This document shows, piece by piece, positions 6,860-14,618 of a DNA stretch of 37,181 nt. This stretch comes from JBAVEL01 sp049587715. GTDB taxonomy: Bacteria; Bacteroidota; Ignavibacteria; UBA10030; UBA6906. Position 1 is the stretch's first letter; each line of letters begins with the position of its first letter. The stretch is from the NCBI GenBank assembly GCA_049587715.1, contig JBAVEL010000172.1, forward strand, positions 1 to 37,181. The letters run 5' to 3'. The position numbers and the translations under genes are program-made. Below the pieces are notes generated by a model, which saw only the letters and a list, made by a program, of their open reading frames with translations, was not told the DNA's origin and did no database searches.

Positions 6860-7804
6860 TCATGCTTTCTGCCTGATGCTGGGAAGACCGAACTTCTTGA
6901 GCCGGTAGCGGAAGTTCGCCTCGCTCAGTCCGAGGATCTGGGCCGTCCTGGACTGGTTGTACTGGTACTCCCTCAGCGCCCGCTGAATCAGCAGCTTCTC
7001 CACCAGATCCAGGGTCTGGTCCAGCACGAACACCCGCCCCTCCCGGATATTGTTGATTGCATCCGCCAGGTGCTGACTCTCATCAAGGAACTCGGCGGGG
7101 AGAATCAGCGTATCCCCGTGCGAGATCAGCACCGATTTGCCCACCACCCCCGCCAGCTGCCGGATGTTTCCGGGCCACTGTCCCTGCCGGAGGATGCTGA
7201 TGAATCCCGCATCCGCCCGTTTCAGGGGCTTCCCCATCGCGGCGCACAGTTCCCGGCTGATGGACGCGACCAGCTCTTCCACGTCTTCCAGGCGCTCGCG
7301 CAGGGCGGGCACCTGAATCGATTCGAACTTCTCGAGCTGACCGGCAAGCTCCGGCGCGAACGCCCCGCTCTGGGCCAGCCGCACCAGCGGCTGCGCGATG
7401 GTCGCCAGAACCCTCAACCCCGCATACCGCTTCCTTCCCTCCTTCAGGAACGAGGCCACCAGGGCGTGATTGTGCGGAGCGACAACATCCAGATCGGTGA
7501 ACACCAGCGTGGCCTGGTCCGCCAGGGGGGAGAGCCGCCGCCCGGTGGAGGCGTGGGCGGCGTTCTCATCGCCCGAGGCCAGCACCACCCGGAACTCCGC
7601 GTCGGTTGCGGTGGAGCCGTCCAGCATCACAAGCGGACGGCGCTTCCCCCTTTCCCTGTGGATTGCCAGGGCGAGCGTTCTGCGCCCCGAACCCGGCTCG
7701 CCTGCCAGCAGAACATCTTCCCTCCCTTGCGCAAGTCTCGGCAGAGCCCTGGTCATCTTCCTGGCAAACGGGCTTGCCTGCACGGTCCGCTCATTCTGAC
7801 TCAT
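6860..7804 (-). CDS. NtrC-family AAA+ / Fis-HTH regulator lacking GAFTGA
   Basis: A 314-residue protein. The ATG at 7804 is chosen because AGGAG lies 6 bases upstream and a promoter sits just beyond it; an upstream extension to 7879 would begin before the promoter. Residues 20-230 resemble the sigma-54 activator AAA+ domain (VPALRERLEDVEELV, QWPGNIRQLAGVV). The C-terminus is a Fis-type helix-turn-helix (RTAQILGLSEANFRYRLKKF). There is no receiver or other sensor domain. The GAFTGA loop that contacts sigma-54 is missing; that stretch reads SGDENAAHASTGRR. Walker A is GEPGSGRRT with Arg for Lys, and the Walker B acid pair DE is TD. It may bind DNA without opening sigma-54 promoters, acting as a repressor, co-regulator or sigma-70 regulator. 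Fold is firm; target is unknown. Confidence 0.8.
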   Translation of the reverse strand: MSQNERTVQASPFARKMTRALPRLAQGREDVLLAGEPGSGRRTLALAIHRERGKRRPLVMLDGSTATDAEFRVVLASGDENAAHASTGRRLSPLADQATLVFTDLDVVAPHNHALVASFLKEGRKRYAGLRVLATIAQPLVRLAQSGAFAPELAGQLEKFESIQVPALRERLEDVEELVASISRELCAAMGKPLKRADAGFISILRQGQWPGNIRQLAGVVGKSVLISHGDTLILPAEFLDESQHLADAINNIREGRVFVLDQTLDLVEKLLIQRALREYQYNQSRTAQILGLSEANFRYRLKKFGLPSIRQKA

Positions 7805-7852
7805 GACACGCTCCTGTTGTCCGAGATTCATCCGAGCCACCCACCCCGCAAC

Positions 7853-7881
7853 AAGATACGCGCGGCGGGGGTTCATCACAA
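7853..7881 (-). promoter_or_regulatory. Promoter for the NtrC-like gene
   Basis: On the minus strand: TTGTGA (7881-7876), a 17-base spacer, TATCTT (7858-7853). The expected start near 7847 leaves a leader of about 43 bases before the ATG at 7804. It supports the shorter start for that protein. Confidence 0.55.
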
Positions 7882-7892
7882 CGTTTACAAAA

Positions 7893-7910
7893 CGAAAAAT
7901 TGTTTTTTCG
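7893..7910. other. AT-only inverted repeat between tal and the NtrC-like gene
   Basis: CGAAAAA (7893-7899) and TTTTTCG (7904-7910) form a weak stem in an unusually AT-rich patch. On the minus strand it is followed by TTTTG, so it may be a weak terminator for the tal operon or an upstream element of the next promoter. Confidence 0.35.
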
Positions 7911-8011
7911 ATTGGTAGGGGAAAAGACGGAGGAAGATTGTGCGGAACGACGAAAAGGGGGTTCGTATTTTCCGGCGACTCTTCGCTCTCTCCTGCGCCG
8001 GCGGAGGGCGT

Positions 8012-9124
8012 TCAGGAACCCCGGGCCATCTGCTCCCGCTTGCGGTCCAGGTTGGCAGCCAGGCCGTCGTAGGATTTCTCGAATGCAGACACGCCATCCT
8101 CCTCCAGCTTCCGGAGCACCCCGGGCAGGTCCACGCCGCAGGAGGCCAGATCGTCCAGGACGCGCCGGGTCCCTCCCGGCTCTGCTTCCACGGTCATCTC
8201 CGCCCGGCCGTGGTCCAGGATCGCCGCATAGGTCTGGGGGGGAACCGTGTTTACCGTATCGGGCCCGACGAGGGTCTCCACATACAGCAGGTCGCTGTAG
8301 GCGGGGTTCTTGGTGCCGGTGCTTCCCCAGAGGGGGCGCTGCACCCGCGCTCCGCGATCCGCCAGGGCGCGGAACCGCGGGGAACCGAATATCTCCCGGA
8401 ACGCCCCGTACACCATCCGGGCGTTGGCCACGGCCGCCTTCCCCGCCAGGGCGCGGCATGCGGGAGAACCGCTCCCGAGGAGAATCTCGTCCACCATGGT
8501 GTCCACACGGCTGACGAAGATGCTCGCCACGGAGGCCACCCCCGCCAGGTCCTTTCCCTCCGACGCCCGGTGCTCCAGGGCGCACAGGTAGCGCTCCGCC
8601 ACCTGGCGGTAACGCTCTTCCGAAAAGATCAGGGTCACGTTGATGTTCCGCCCCCGGGCCAGGGATTCCTCCACCGCGGGAAGGCCTTCCTGCGTGGCCG
8701 GGATCTTGACCATCAGGTTGGGCCGATCCACGGTCTTCCAGAGGAACTCCACCTCCTCCAGGGTCTCCGCCGTGAGCCGCGCCCTGGAGGGCGTCACCTC
8801 GATGCTCACAAATCCGTCCAGGCCTGCCGTGCCGTCATAGACCGGCCGCATGACATCGCACGCCATCCGGATGTCGGTCATCATCAACTCCTGGATCAGG
8901 CGTCCGGTCCGGAGCGCCGGGTTCTCGCGCATCAGGCGGGCAATCTGCCCGTCGTAGTCGGCGCTCCCGGCAATCGCCTTCTCGAAGATGGTGGGATTGG
9001 ACGTCACCCCCAGGCATCCTTCCTCCACCATGGCGCGCAGGCCTCCTCCCGTCAGAAGTCCCCGGTTCACGTTGTCATACCAGATGCTCTGCCCCAGACG
9101 GGCGAGCTGCCGCAGCGTGTTCAC
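8012..9124 (-). CDS. tal: Transaldolase
   Basis: A 370-residue transaldolase that moves a dihydroxyacetone unit between sugar phosphates in the non-oxidative pentose-phosphate pathway. GTG at 9124 is the best start: AAGGAG lies 6 bases before it and the protein then begins MNTLRQLARLGQSIWYDN, the normal N-terminus. Visible motifs are GVTSNPTIFEKAI (residues 39-51) and the Schiff-base lysine in NLMVKIPAT (Lys140). It is of the long type related to the transaldolase half of Tal-Pgi fusions; a separate pgi occurs upstream in the same operon. It follows rpiB with a 22-base gap. The gene set suggests coordinated pentose and hexose phosphate exchange. Confidence 0.95.
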   Translation of the reverse strand: MNTLRQLARLGQSIWYDNVNRGLLTGGGLRAMVEEGCLGVTSNPTIFEKAIAGSADYDGQIARLMRENPALRTGRLIQELMMTDIRMACDVMRPVYDGTAGLDGFVSIEVTPSRARLTAETLEEVEFLWKTVDRPNLMVKIPATQEGLPAVEESLARGRNINVTLIFSEERYRQVAERYLCALEHRASEGKDLAGVASVASIFVSRVDTMVDEILLGSGSPACRALAGKAAVANARMVYGAFREIFGSPRFRALADRGARVQRPLWGSTGTKNPAYSDLLYVETLVGPDTVNTVPPQTYAAILDHGRAEMTVEAEPGGTRRVLDDLASCGVDLPGVLRKLEEDGVSAFEKSYDGLAANLDRKREQMARGS

Positions 9125-9146
9125 GTGTCTCTCCTTCTGCAGGACA

Positions 9147-9611
9147 TCAGGGTGCGCTCCCGCCCGCATCGGGGGCCTCGAGGGCGCGTATCTTGTCGAG
9201 CCGCCGCCTGTGCCGTTCTTCGCCCGAAAAGCGGGCCTTCAGAAACGCCGCGGCAATCTCCAGTGCGGGGGCGGGACCGACGACCCGGGCGCCCAGGCAC
9301 AGGACGTTCATGTCGTCGTGCTCCACCCCCTGATGGGCAGAATAGGTGTCGTGGGATACTCCCGCGCGGATGCCCCGCATCTTGTTGGCCGCAATCGATG
9401 CGCCGATCCCGCTTCCACAGACCAGAATTCCCTTCTGCGCCCGGCCCTGGAGGATCGCCGCTCCCACACTGCGGGCCCAGTCCGGGTAGTCGGAGGGTTC
9501 CTCATCGTAGGCGCCCAGGTCCAGGACCTCACATCCCTCCTTCTGCAGGCCCTCCAGGAGAACCTGCTTCAGGCGGAACCCTGCGTGATCGCAGGCAATG
9601 GCGACGGTCAT
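9147..9611 (-). CDS. rpiB: Ribose-5-phosphate isomerase B
   Basis: A 154-residue RpiB/LacAB-family isomerase that interconverts ribulose 5-phosphate and ribose 5-phosphate in the cytosol. It begins MTVAIACDHAGF with the DHAG substrate motif, carries ILVCGSGIGASIAANK with the catalytic cysteine (Cys65), and has the SHDTYSAHQGVEHDDMN segment near residues 96-112. A GGAGG lies upstream of ATG 9611. It sits between the basic-protein gene and tal, so the ribose phosphate it forms can feed tal and tkt or PRPP synthesis. Length and motifs are normal for the family. Confidence 0.95.
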   Translation of the reverse strand: MTVAIACDHAGFRLKQVLLEGLQKEGCEVLDLGAYDEEPSDYPDWARSVGAAILQGRAQKGILVCGSGIGASIAANKMRGIRAGVSHDTYSAHQGVEHDDMNVLCLGARVVGPAPALEIAAAFLKARFSGEERHRRRLDKIRALEAPDAGGSAP

Positions 9612-9654
9612 ACCCGGATCCTCCCCGCCGGAGTCCGCATCCCCCCCGGCCGCA

Positions 9655-10074
9655 TCAATAGGTGGACCACCCCGCTCCTCCGAAATCCGTGGAGAAGGTC
9701 TCCATCTTTTTCGTCTCGGCGCGCTTCCGCCGGCTCAGCACCAGGGACTTCTTCTTCCCCCCCTGGGGGTGCGGCCCCTTCCTCTTTCCCTTCTTGCCCG
9801 GCCTGAACTGTCCGTGTGCGGGATGTCCCTGCCCCGCCGCCCGCCCCTGCCCCCCGGCAGGCCAGGAAGTCCCCTGTTTCGCATGATGGACCCCGGGGGG
9901 CCGGGAGCCCGGATGGCGGGGATGCCCGGGGCCGTGCCTGCCCTCCCCCTGGACTCTCCGCCCGTGAGGTCCCTGCGCAGGGGTGTGGTGCCCGAAGGAG
10001 GAGTGGGGCGATGTGTGGCCCGGGTGCCGTCCCTGCCTCATCCCCTTTCCAAACGAACTCTGGCTTTTCTTCAC
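9655..10074 (-). CDS. His/Gly/Lys-rich basic protein of unknown function
   Basis: A 139-residue frame starting at GTG 10074, with GAGG 7 bases upstream, on the same strand and between pgi and rpiB. It has no recognised domain, signal peptide or membrane helix. The first 85 residues are low-complexity and rich in His, Gly, Pro and Arg (for example RHPGHTSPHSSFGHHTP). They are followed by Lys/Arg clusters (RPGKKGKRKGPHPQGGKKK, then LSRRKRAETKKME) and a neutral tail ending TFSTDFGGAGWSTY. Third codon positions are mostly G or C, as in neighbouring genes, which supports translation. The composition suggests RNA or DNA binding, or metal binding through His; that is inference. It could still be a chance frame, since GC-rich DNA makes such frames easily. 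Confidence 0.55.
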   Translation of the reverse strand: MKKSQSSFGKGMRQGRHPGHTSPHSSFGHHTPAQGPHGRRVQGEGRHGPGHPRHPGSRPPGVHHAKQGTSWPAGGQGRAAGQGHPAHGQFRPGKKGKRKGPHPQGGKKKSLVLSRRKRAETKKMETFSTDFGGAGWSTY

Positions 10075-10237
10075 TGGCGTGCCTCGGATGTGATCATTGG
10101 CGTTTCCTGCGGGGTGCGAACCTTGCCTGAGGCGGCGGAGGCGTCACGGGTGAGCCGCCTGATGACGAACGCTCTCTGCGGAAGGGGCCCGCCATCTTCC
10201 GGAGCAGACGCCCCGGAGCGGGCCGGACTGACCTGTT

Positions 10238-11950
10238 CTATGATACGGATTCGGTTCCAGAAGTTCCACCCCCCGGGGGGAACCCCGCCCGGGAGGTCTC
10301 CCCCCCGGACCGGTGCTGCTTCCAGTAGTTGATGAGCCCCCTCGTGGAGGAGTCGTGGCCCGGAGAGGGCTCCTCCGACCGGAGCTCGCGGAGGATCCTC
10401 CCCGCGAGCGTCTTCCCCAGCTCCACACCCCACTGGTCGAAGGAGTTGATGCCCCAGACGACTCCCTGGACGAAGATCTTGTGCTCGTAGAGGGCCAGGA
10501 GCGATCCCAAGGTCCGCGGATCCAGGCGCCCCACGAGGAGCGTATTGGAGGGCCTGTTGCCCTCGAACACCCTGTGGGGAGGGAGAGGAATCGCCCCGTG
10601 GGAAGCGCTCCCCTCCCGTTCCGCATCGGCGGGTGTCCTCCCCGTCATGAGGGCCTCCGACTGGGCAAAGCAGTGCGCCAGAAGGACCTCGTGGTGCTCC
10701 GGGAGAGAGCCCCGGGCCTCCAGAGGCGCGATGAAGTCGCAGGGGACAAGGTGGGAGCCCTGATGAAGGAGCTGAAAGAATGCATGCTGCCCGTTTGTGC
10801 CCGCGCCCCCCCAGAGGATCGGACCCGTGGAGTGACGGCACGGATCGCCCGTGCGACCCACCGTCTTCCCGCTGCTCTCCATGTCGGCCTGCTGCAGGTA
10901 GGCCGGGAGCAGGGAGAGCAGGTGGGCATAGGGGAGAACCGCGTGGGTCGGGGCTCCGAGGAAATTCACATGCCAGATTCCGATCAGCCCGAGGAGGAGG
11001 GGCATGTTGGCCTGGGGGGGGGCCGACCGGAAGTGGGCGTCCATGTCCGAAGCCCCCGCCAGGAGCCCGGCGTAGTTCTCCCACCCGATGGAAACAGCCA
11101 GCGCAAGCCCCGCGGCGGACCAGAGGGAGTACCTCCCTCCCACCCAGTCCCAGAACTCGAAAATGTTCTCTTCCGGAAGGCCGAACCGCAGCGCCTCCGC
11201 CGGGTTCCCCGACAGAGCCACAAAGTGCCGGCCCAGGTCGCCCGCCCCCACTGTCCGCTCCAGAAACCATGAGCGGGCCGTCCGCGCATTCAGCATCGTC
11301 TCCTGGGTGGTGAATGTCTTGGAGGCGACCAGAAACAGGGTTGTCTCGGGCCGGACCGTTGCAAGCACCCCGCCGATATCCGCCCCGTCCGCGTTGGAGA
11401 CAAAGTGCATGCGGAGACGCGGGTGGGCATAGGGACCGAGCGCCTGCGCCGCCATTCGCGGGCCCAGATCCGAGCCCCCGATGCCGATGTTCACAAGGTC
11501 CGTGATGGCGAGGCCCGAATACCCCCGCCAGGCGCCGTCCCGCACGGCGCCGGAGAAGACCCGCATGGCCTCCCGGACCCTGCGGATTCCGGGCATAATG
11601 TCGCGGCCCCCGACGGCGATGGAGCCCTTCGAGAAGTCCCGGAGCGCGGTGTGGAGAGCCGCCCGGTGCTCGGTGGTATTGACGGGTTCCCCCCGGAACA
11701 GCCGATCCCGCCAGAGCCCGATTTCCGCGGCCTCCGCAAGAGAGACAAGAAGCTCCCGTGTGCGGAGGGTGATCCTGTTCTTGGAATAGTCCAGGAAGAG
11801 GAGATTCCCCCCCGACCCGCGGAACTCGAGGGAGAAGCTGCGGAACCGCCCGGGATCGGCGCGGAACATCTCGCGCAGGGGAATCCCGCCGATCTCTTCC
11901 CGGTGCGCGGCGAGCGCCTGCCACTCCTTCCACGCCGGACGGTCCGCCAC
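10238..11950 (-). CDS. pgi: Glucose-6-phosphate isomerase
   Basis: A 570-residue long-type phosphoglucose isomerase that interconverts glucose 6-phosphate and fructose 6-phosphate. GTG at 11950 is chosen: it lies 4 bases after the dsbD stop, has AAGGA 8 bases upstream inside the dsbD end, and gives a normal N-terminus (MADRPAWKEWQALAAH). Both family signatures are visible: GGRYSLWSA in the middle and FDQWGVELGK near the C-terminus, plus NIGIGGSDLGPRM. Tight coupling to dsbD implies co-translation. The last 25 residues are a Gly/Pro-rich tail beyond the usual fold end. A G9 tract lies at 11014-11022 inside the gene; the frame is intact. Confidence 0.96.
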   Translation of the reverse strand: MADRPAWKEWQALAAHREEIGGIPLREMFRADPGRFRSFSLEFRGSGGNLLFLDYSKNRITLRTRELLVSLAEAAEIGLWRDRLFRGEPVNTTEHRAALHTALRDFSKGSIAVGGRDIMPGIRRVREAMRVFSGAVRDGAWRGYSGLAITDLVNIGIGGSDLGPRMAAQALGPYAHPRLRMHFVSNADGADIGGVLATVRPETTLFLVASKTFTTQETMLNARTARSWFLERTVGAGDLGRHFVALSGNPAEALRFGLPEENIFEFWDWVGGRYSLWSAAGLALAVSIGWENYAGLLAGASDMDAHFRSAPPQANMPLLLGLIGIWHVNFLGAPTHAVLPYAHLLSLLPAYLQQADMESSGKTVGRTGDPCRHSTGPILWGGAGTNGQHAFFQLLHQGSHLVPCDFIAPLEARGSLPEHHEVLLAHCFAQSEALMTGRTPADAEREGSASHGAIPLPPHRVFEGNRPSNTLLVGRLDPRTLGSLLALYEHKIFVQGVVWGINSFDQWGVELGKTLAGRILRELRSEEPSPGHDSSTRGLINYWKQHRSGGETSRAGFPPGGGTSGTESVS

Positions 11951-11954
11951 CCCT

Positions 11955-14168
11955 CTATTCCTTTCGTGCGGAGGCGAGGGCCTCCAGCACGATGCCGGTG
12001 GTGATGACCTCGGGAAGCACGATGGGGGCATGGGGTTTCCCTGCGGGGAAGATGACGTACAGGGGAACCCCCGATCGCCCGAACTTGGCGAGGAGCCGCG
12101 TGATATCCGGATTTCTTCCCGTCCAGTCCGCCTTGATGGGGAGAACCCCCATGGTGCGGAAGGCGCGGACCACCTCCGGATCCGCCAGGACGGTGCGCTC
12201 GTTCACCTTGCAGGTCAGGCACCAGTCGGCCGTGAAGTCGATGAACACGGTGCGGTCTCCGGCCAGTGCCGCTTCCAGACGCTCGAGGGAGAAGGACTCC
12301 CACGGAACGGCCTCCGCGCCGGGCGGGGTGCCGGCTGTGCCGAGCGTCTCACGCGCCTCCAGAACGGGGGAGATGAAGAACGCATAGCCCCCGGCGGCGA
12401 CGGCCGCGGCAACGCCCCATGCCGCCAGACGCCGTCCGGCGCCGGCGGTGAGCGTCGCGAAGCGACCCAGGATCCAGCAGCCCATCCCGAGGGCGAGAAG
12501 GAAAGCGCCGGCGTAGATCACGGCCTCCATGCCGAGCTGCCTGCCCAGTACGAACAGAAGCCAGAGCATCGTGGCCATCATGAGAAAGCCCATGAACTGC
12601 TTGGCCGTCTCCATCCAGGCACCCGGTTTCGGAAGGAACCGCACCCAACCCGGCCGCGCCGTGAGGAGAAGGTACGGGAGAGCCATCCCGAACGCGGCTC
12701 CCGAGAAAATCATGAGGGTCATCCACCAGGGCTGGGAGAAGGCGAATCCGAGGGCGCTTCCCAGAAAGGGGGCCGTGCAGGGGGTGGCCAGGATGGTGGC
12801 AAACACCCCCTCCCCGAATGAGGAAAGCCCCGCATGCGTCCCTCCCTCACCTCCGGCGGTTGCCGCCGCCCGGGTGAATCCCGCGGGGAGCCGGATCTCG
12901 AACACCCCGAAGAGACTCAGGCCGAAGACGAAGACCACGGCTCCCATCAGAATCACGAAGAGGGGTTCCTGGAACTGGAATCCCCATCCCACCTGCTCCC
13001 CGGCCGCCTGAAGGCCTATCACCAGGACGGCCAGGGCCAGGAAGGAGACCAGGATTCCCAGGCAAAAGAGGAGGCCGAGCCGCCGGACCCTGCGCGGGGA
13101 CTCGCCCGCCATCCGGACCAGGCCAAACACCTTCAGGGCGATCACGGGAAGCACACAGGGCATGATGTTGAGGAGGAGTCCCCCCAGCACGGCAAACAAC
13201 AGGAAAACCGCCGGCGGCACTCCGCTGCTCATCCGGGTTCCCTGGAAGTCCCGGCTCAGGATGCCTCCTGACTCTCCCTCCCGACTCCGTCCAGGGGGGC
13301 GGAGGTTTGCCAGGAATGATTCCGGAAGGGGAAACGCCAGCTCCGCACACATGCGCGCGTCCCCCGCCAGACCGTACACCAGAACTCCCCGGAACAGGCG
13401 TTCCCCCGACAGGGAATCATAGGGCGCCAGCTCCATGCGGAGGGAGGCCTGGCGGGGGCCTGCCTCCACCAGCGTCCTTCCGATTCCGATGTCTTCCAGC
13501 GCCTCCGGATAGAAGTCCGGCAGGGCACCCCCGGAGATCGCGAGCTCCCCTTCCCCGGAGGGCCGGAGCATGATCACGACGGAGTTCCCCTCCAGGCGGT
13601 GGGAGACCTCCACCCGGGAGGACGGGGCCGGTTGGGGAAGGAGCGCCCGGGACGTCCTGAACAGATTCTGGTGGAGCGTGTCCGGCCCCGCGGACCCGAT
13701 GCGCACATCCAGCTCCACGTCCGCCGCGCCGGGCTGGCAGATTCTCTCGCACTCCAGCCACTGGACCCGCGCGCGCAGCTTCTGCACCGAACCGGGAAGC
13801 GCATCCGGGGCCACCCGGATGGGCACCAGCAGCAGAACCCGGTCCGCATACCCGTAGGTCAGGACCTCGCCGCTCTCGTTGTATTTCGTGGGAACCGGCC
13901 ACAGGATCTCTCCGGCTTCCATCCCGGGAGGGAGCGCCCAGGCCACCTCGGTTGGGAGCCCGGCCTCTCCGGGGTTCTTCCAGTAGGTGTGCCATCCCTT
14001 CTCCATCTCCAGGAGCACCCCCGCCGTGAACACCCCTCCCGGGGGTGCGCTCACAACGTCGGCAAGGAGGGAGACCCGCGTGTGCAGTTCTTCCCCCGGG
14101 GGGGCCTGGGCCCGGGAGGCGATGGACAGTCCGAGAAGCAGACCTGCAAGCAGGCAGCGGTTCCGCAT
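11955..14168 (-). CDS. dsbD: Thiol:disulfide interchange protein DsbD (ScsB-like)
   Basis: A 737-residue inner-membrane electron carrier. ATG 14168 has AAGGA 8 bases upstream and opens a signal peptide (MRNRCLLAGLLLGLSIASRA). Residues about 25-310 are a periplasmic domain of the ScsB/DsbD type (GWHTYWKNPGEAGLPTEV, with cysteines in LECERICQPG). The central eight-helix channel carries the cysteine motifs NIMPCVLPVIALKVFG and ATPCTAPFLGSALGF. The C-terminal thioredoxin domain has DWCLTCK near residue 646. The protein passes electrons from cytoplasmic thioredoxin to periplasmic thiol proteins. Possible clients in this window are the TlpA-like and Omp28-like CxxC proteins. Placement in an operon with pgi is unusual but clear from the 4-base gap. 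Confidence 0.93.
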   Translation of the reverse strand: MRNRCLLAGLLLGLSIASRAQAPPGEELHTRVSLLADVVSAPPGGVFTAGVLLEMEKGWHTYWKNPGEAGLPTEVAWALPPGMEAGEILWPVPTKYNESGEVLTYGYADRVLLLVPIRVAPDALPGSVQKLRARVQWLECERICQPGAADVELDVRIGSAGPDTLHQNLFRTSRALLPQPAPSSRVEVSHRLEGNSVVIMLRPSGEGELAISGGALPDFYPEALEDIGIGRTLVEAGPRQASLRMELAPYDSLSGERLFRGVLVYGLAGDARMCAELAFPLPESFLANLRPPGRSREGESGGILSRDFQGTRMSSGVPPAVFLLFAVLGGLLLNIMPCVLPVIALKVFGLVRMAGESPRRVRRLGLLFCLGILVSFLALAVLVIGLQAAGEQVGWGFQFQEPLFVILMGAVVFVFGLSLFGVFEIRLPAGFTRAAATAGGEGGTHAGLSSFGEGVFATILATPCTAPFLGSALGFAFSQPWWMTLMIFSGAAFGMALPYLLLTARPGWVRFLPKPGAWMETAKQFMGFLMMATMLWLLFVLGRQLGMEAVIYAGAFLLALGMGCWILGRFATLTAGAGRRLAAWGVAAAVAAGGYAFFISPVLEARETLGTAGTPPGAEAVPWESFSLERLEAALAGDRTVFIDFTADWCLTCKVNERTVLADPEVVRAFRTMGVLPIKADWTGRNPDITRLLAKFGRSGVPLYVIFPAGKPHAPIVLPEVITTGIVLEALASARKE

Positions 14169-14255
14169 GCGGGTATTCCTTGTCGTACGATACGGAGGGG
14201 GTTTGTCCACAGAAAAAAGCTCAGACGGCGGTATTCCGAAGGATCGGGATCACGC

Positions 14256-14281
14256 GTGCGGGGCCCGCGCGGGGACCGCAC
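14256..14281. terminator. Interrupted GC hairpin between the micro-protein gene and dsbD
   Basis: Outer arms GTGCGG (14256-14261) and CCGCAC (14276-14281) enclose the self-complementary CCCGCGCGGG with a two-base internal loop on each side. It lies 22 bases after the stop of the micro-protein gene, but no U-tract follows on the minus strand. It may attenuate rather than end transcription. Confidence 0.3.
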
Positions 14282-14302
14282 AACCGGAGGAGGGTGCGGC
14301 GG

Positions 14303-14464
14303 CTACTCCCGTTTTCCCCGGGAGGGATCCTCATGGAGGAAACGGCTCTTCCAGCGCTTCCTCATGATCAGCACCAGGTACCCGAAGGCGGCCAGGAGGA
14401 GGATGCCGGCAATGATGATGTTGAGTCCGATGAACTGAAAGCTCTCCGGCTCCTGTCCATCCAT
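14303..14464 (-). CDS. 53-residue single-pass membrane micro-protein
   Basis: ATG 14464 is preceded by GGGAG nine bases upstream and, about 100 bases upstream, by one of the clearest promoters in the window. The protein has a short acidic N-terminus (MDGQEPESFQ), one strong transmembrane helix (about residues 11-34, FIGLNIIIAGILLLAAFGYL), and a basic cytoplasmic tail (MRKRWKSRFLHEDPSRGKRE), which predicts an N-out, C-in topology. I recognise no family. Its size and layout resemble small accessory subunits such as CcoS or CcmD, but none of their signatures is visible. It lies between trmH and dsbD, 134 bases before dsbD. Confidence rests on the promoter, ribosome site and helix, not on homology. 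Confidence 0.6.
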   Translation of the reverse strand: MDGQEPESFQFIGLNIIIAGILLLAAFGYLVLIMRKRWKSRFLHEDPSRGKRE

Positions 14465-14564
14465 CGCTTTCTGCTCCCTGGTTGATTCCCTTGCGGGTGT
14501 CGCCGTCCCCGCCCTGATACGGAACGGGGGGACAAACGTTGCGGAAGCACCTCCCCACATGCGG

Positions 14565-14593
14565 AATATACCGAATCGCCTCTGCGGATGCAA
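14565..14593 (-). promoter_or_regulatory. Promoter for the micro-protein (and possibly dsbD-pgi-rpiB-tal)
   Basis: TTGCAT (14593-14588), a 17-base spacer, TATATT (14570-14565) on the minus strand. The expected start near 14558 gives a leader of about 94 bases. As no equally good promoter was found directly before dsbD, transcripts may run on through the whole metabolic group. Confidence 0.6.
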
Positions 14594-14618
14594 GACCGGC
14601 GCGCACGGGAGCTTCTCC

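Noticed and set aside
7805..7879. N-terminal extension of the NtrC-like protein
   Set aside because: It would start upstream of the -10 element at 7853-7858, has no ribosome site, and ATG 7804 has AGGAG at good spacing.
9125..9169. Longer transaldolase start overlapping rpiB
   Set aside because: GTG 9124 has AAGGAG six bases upstream and gives the normal N-terminus; the extension has no family match.
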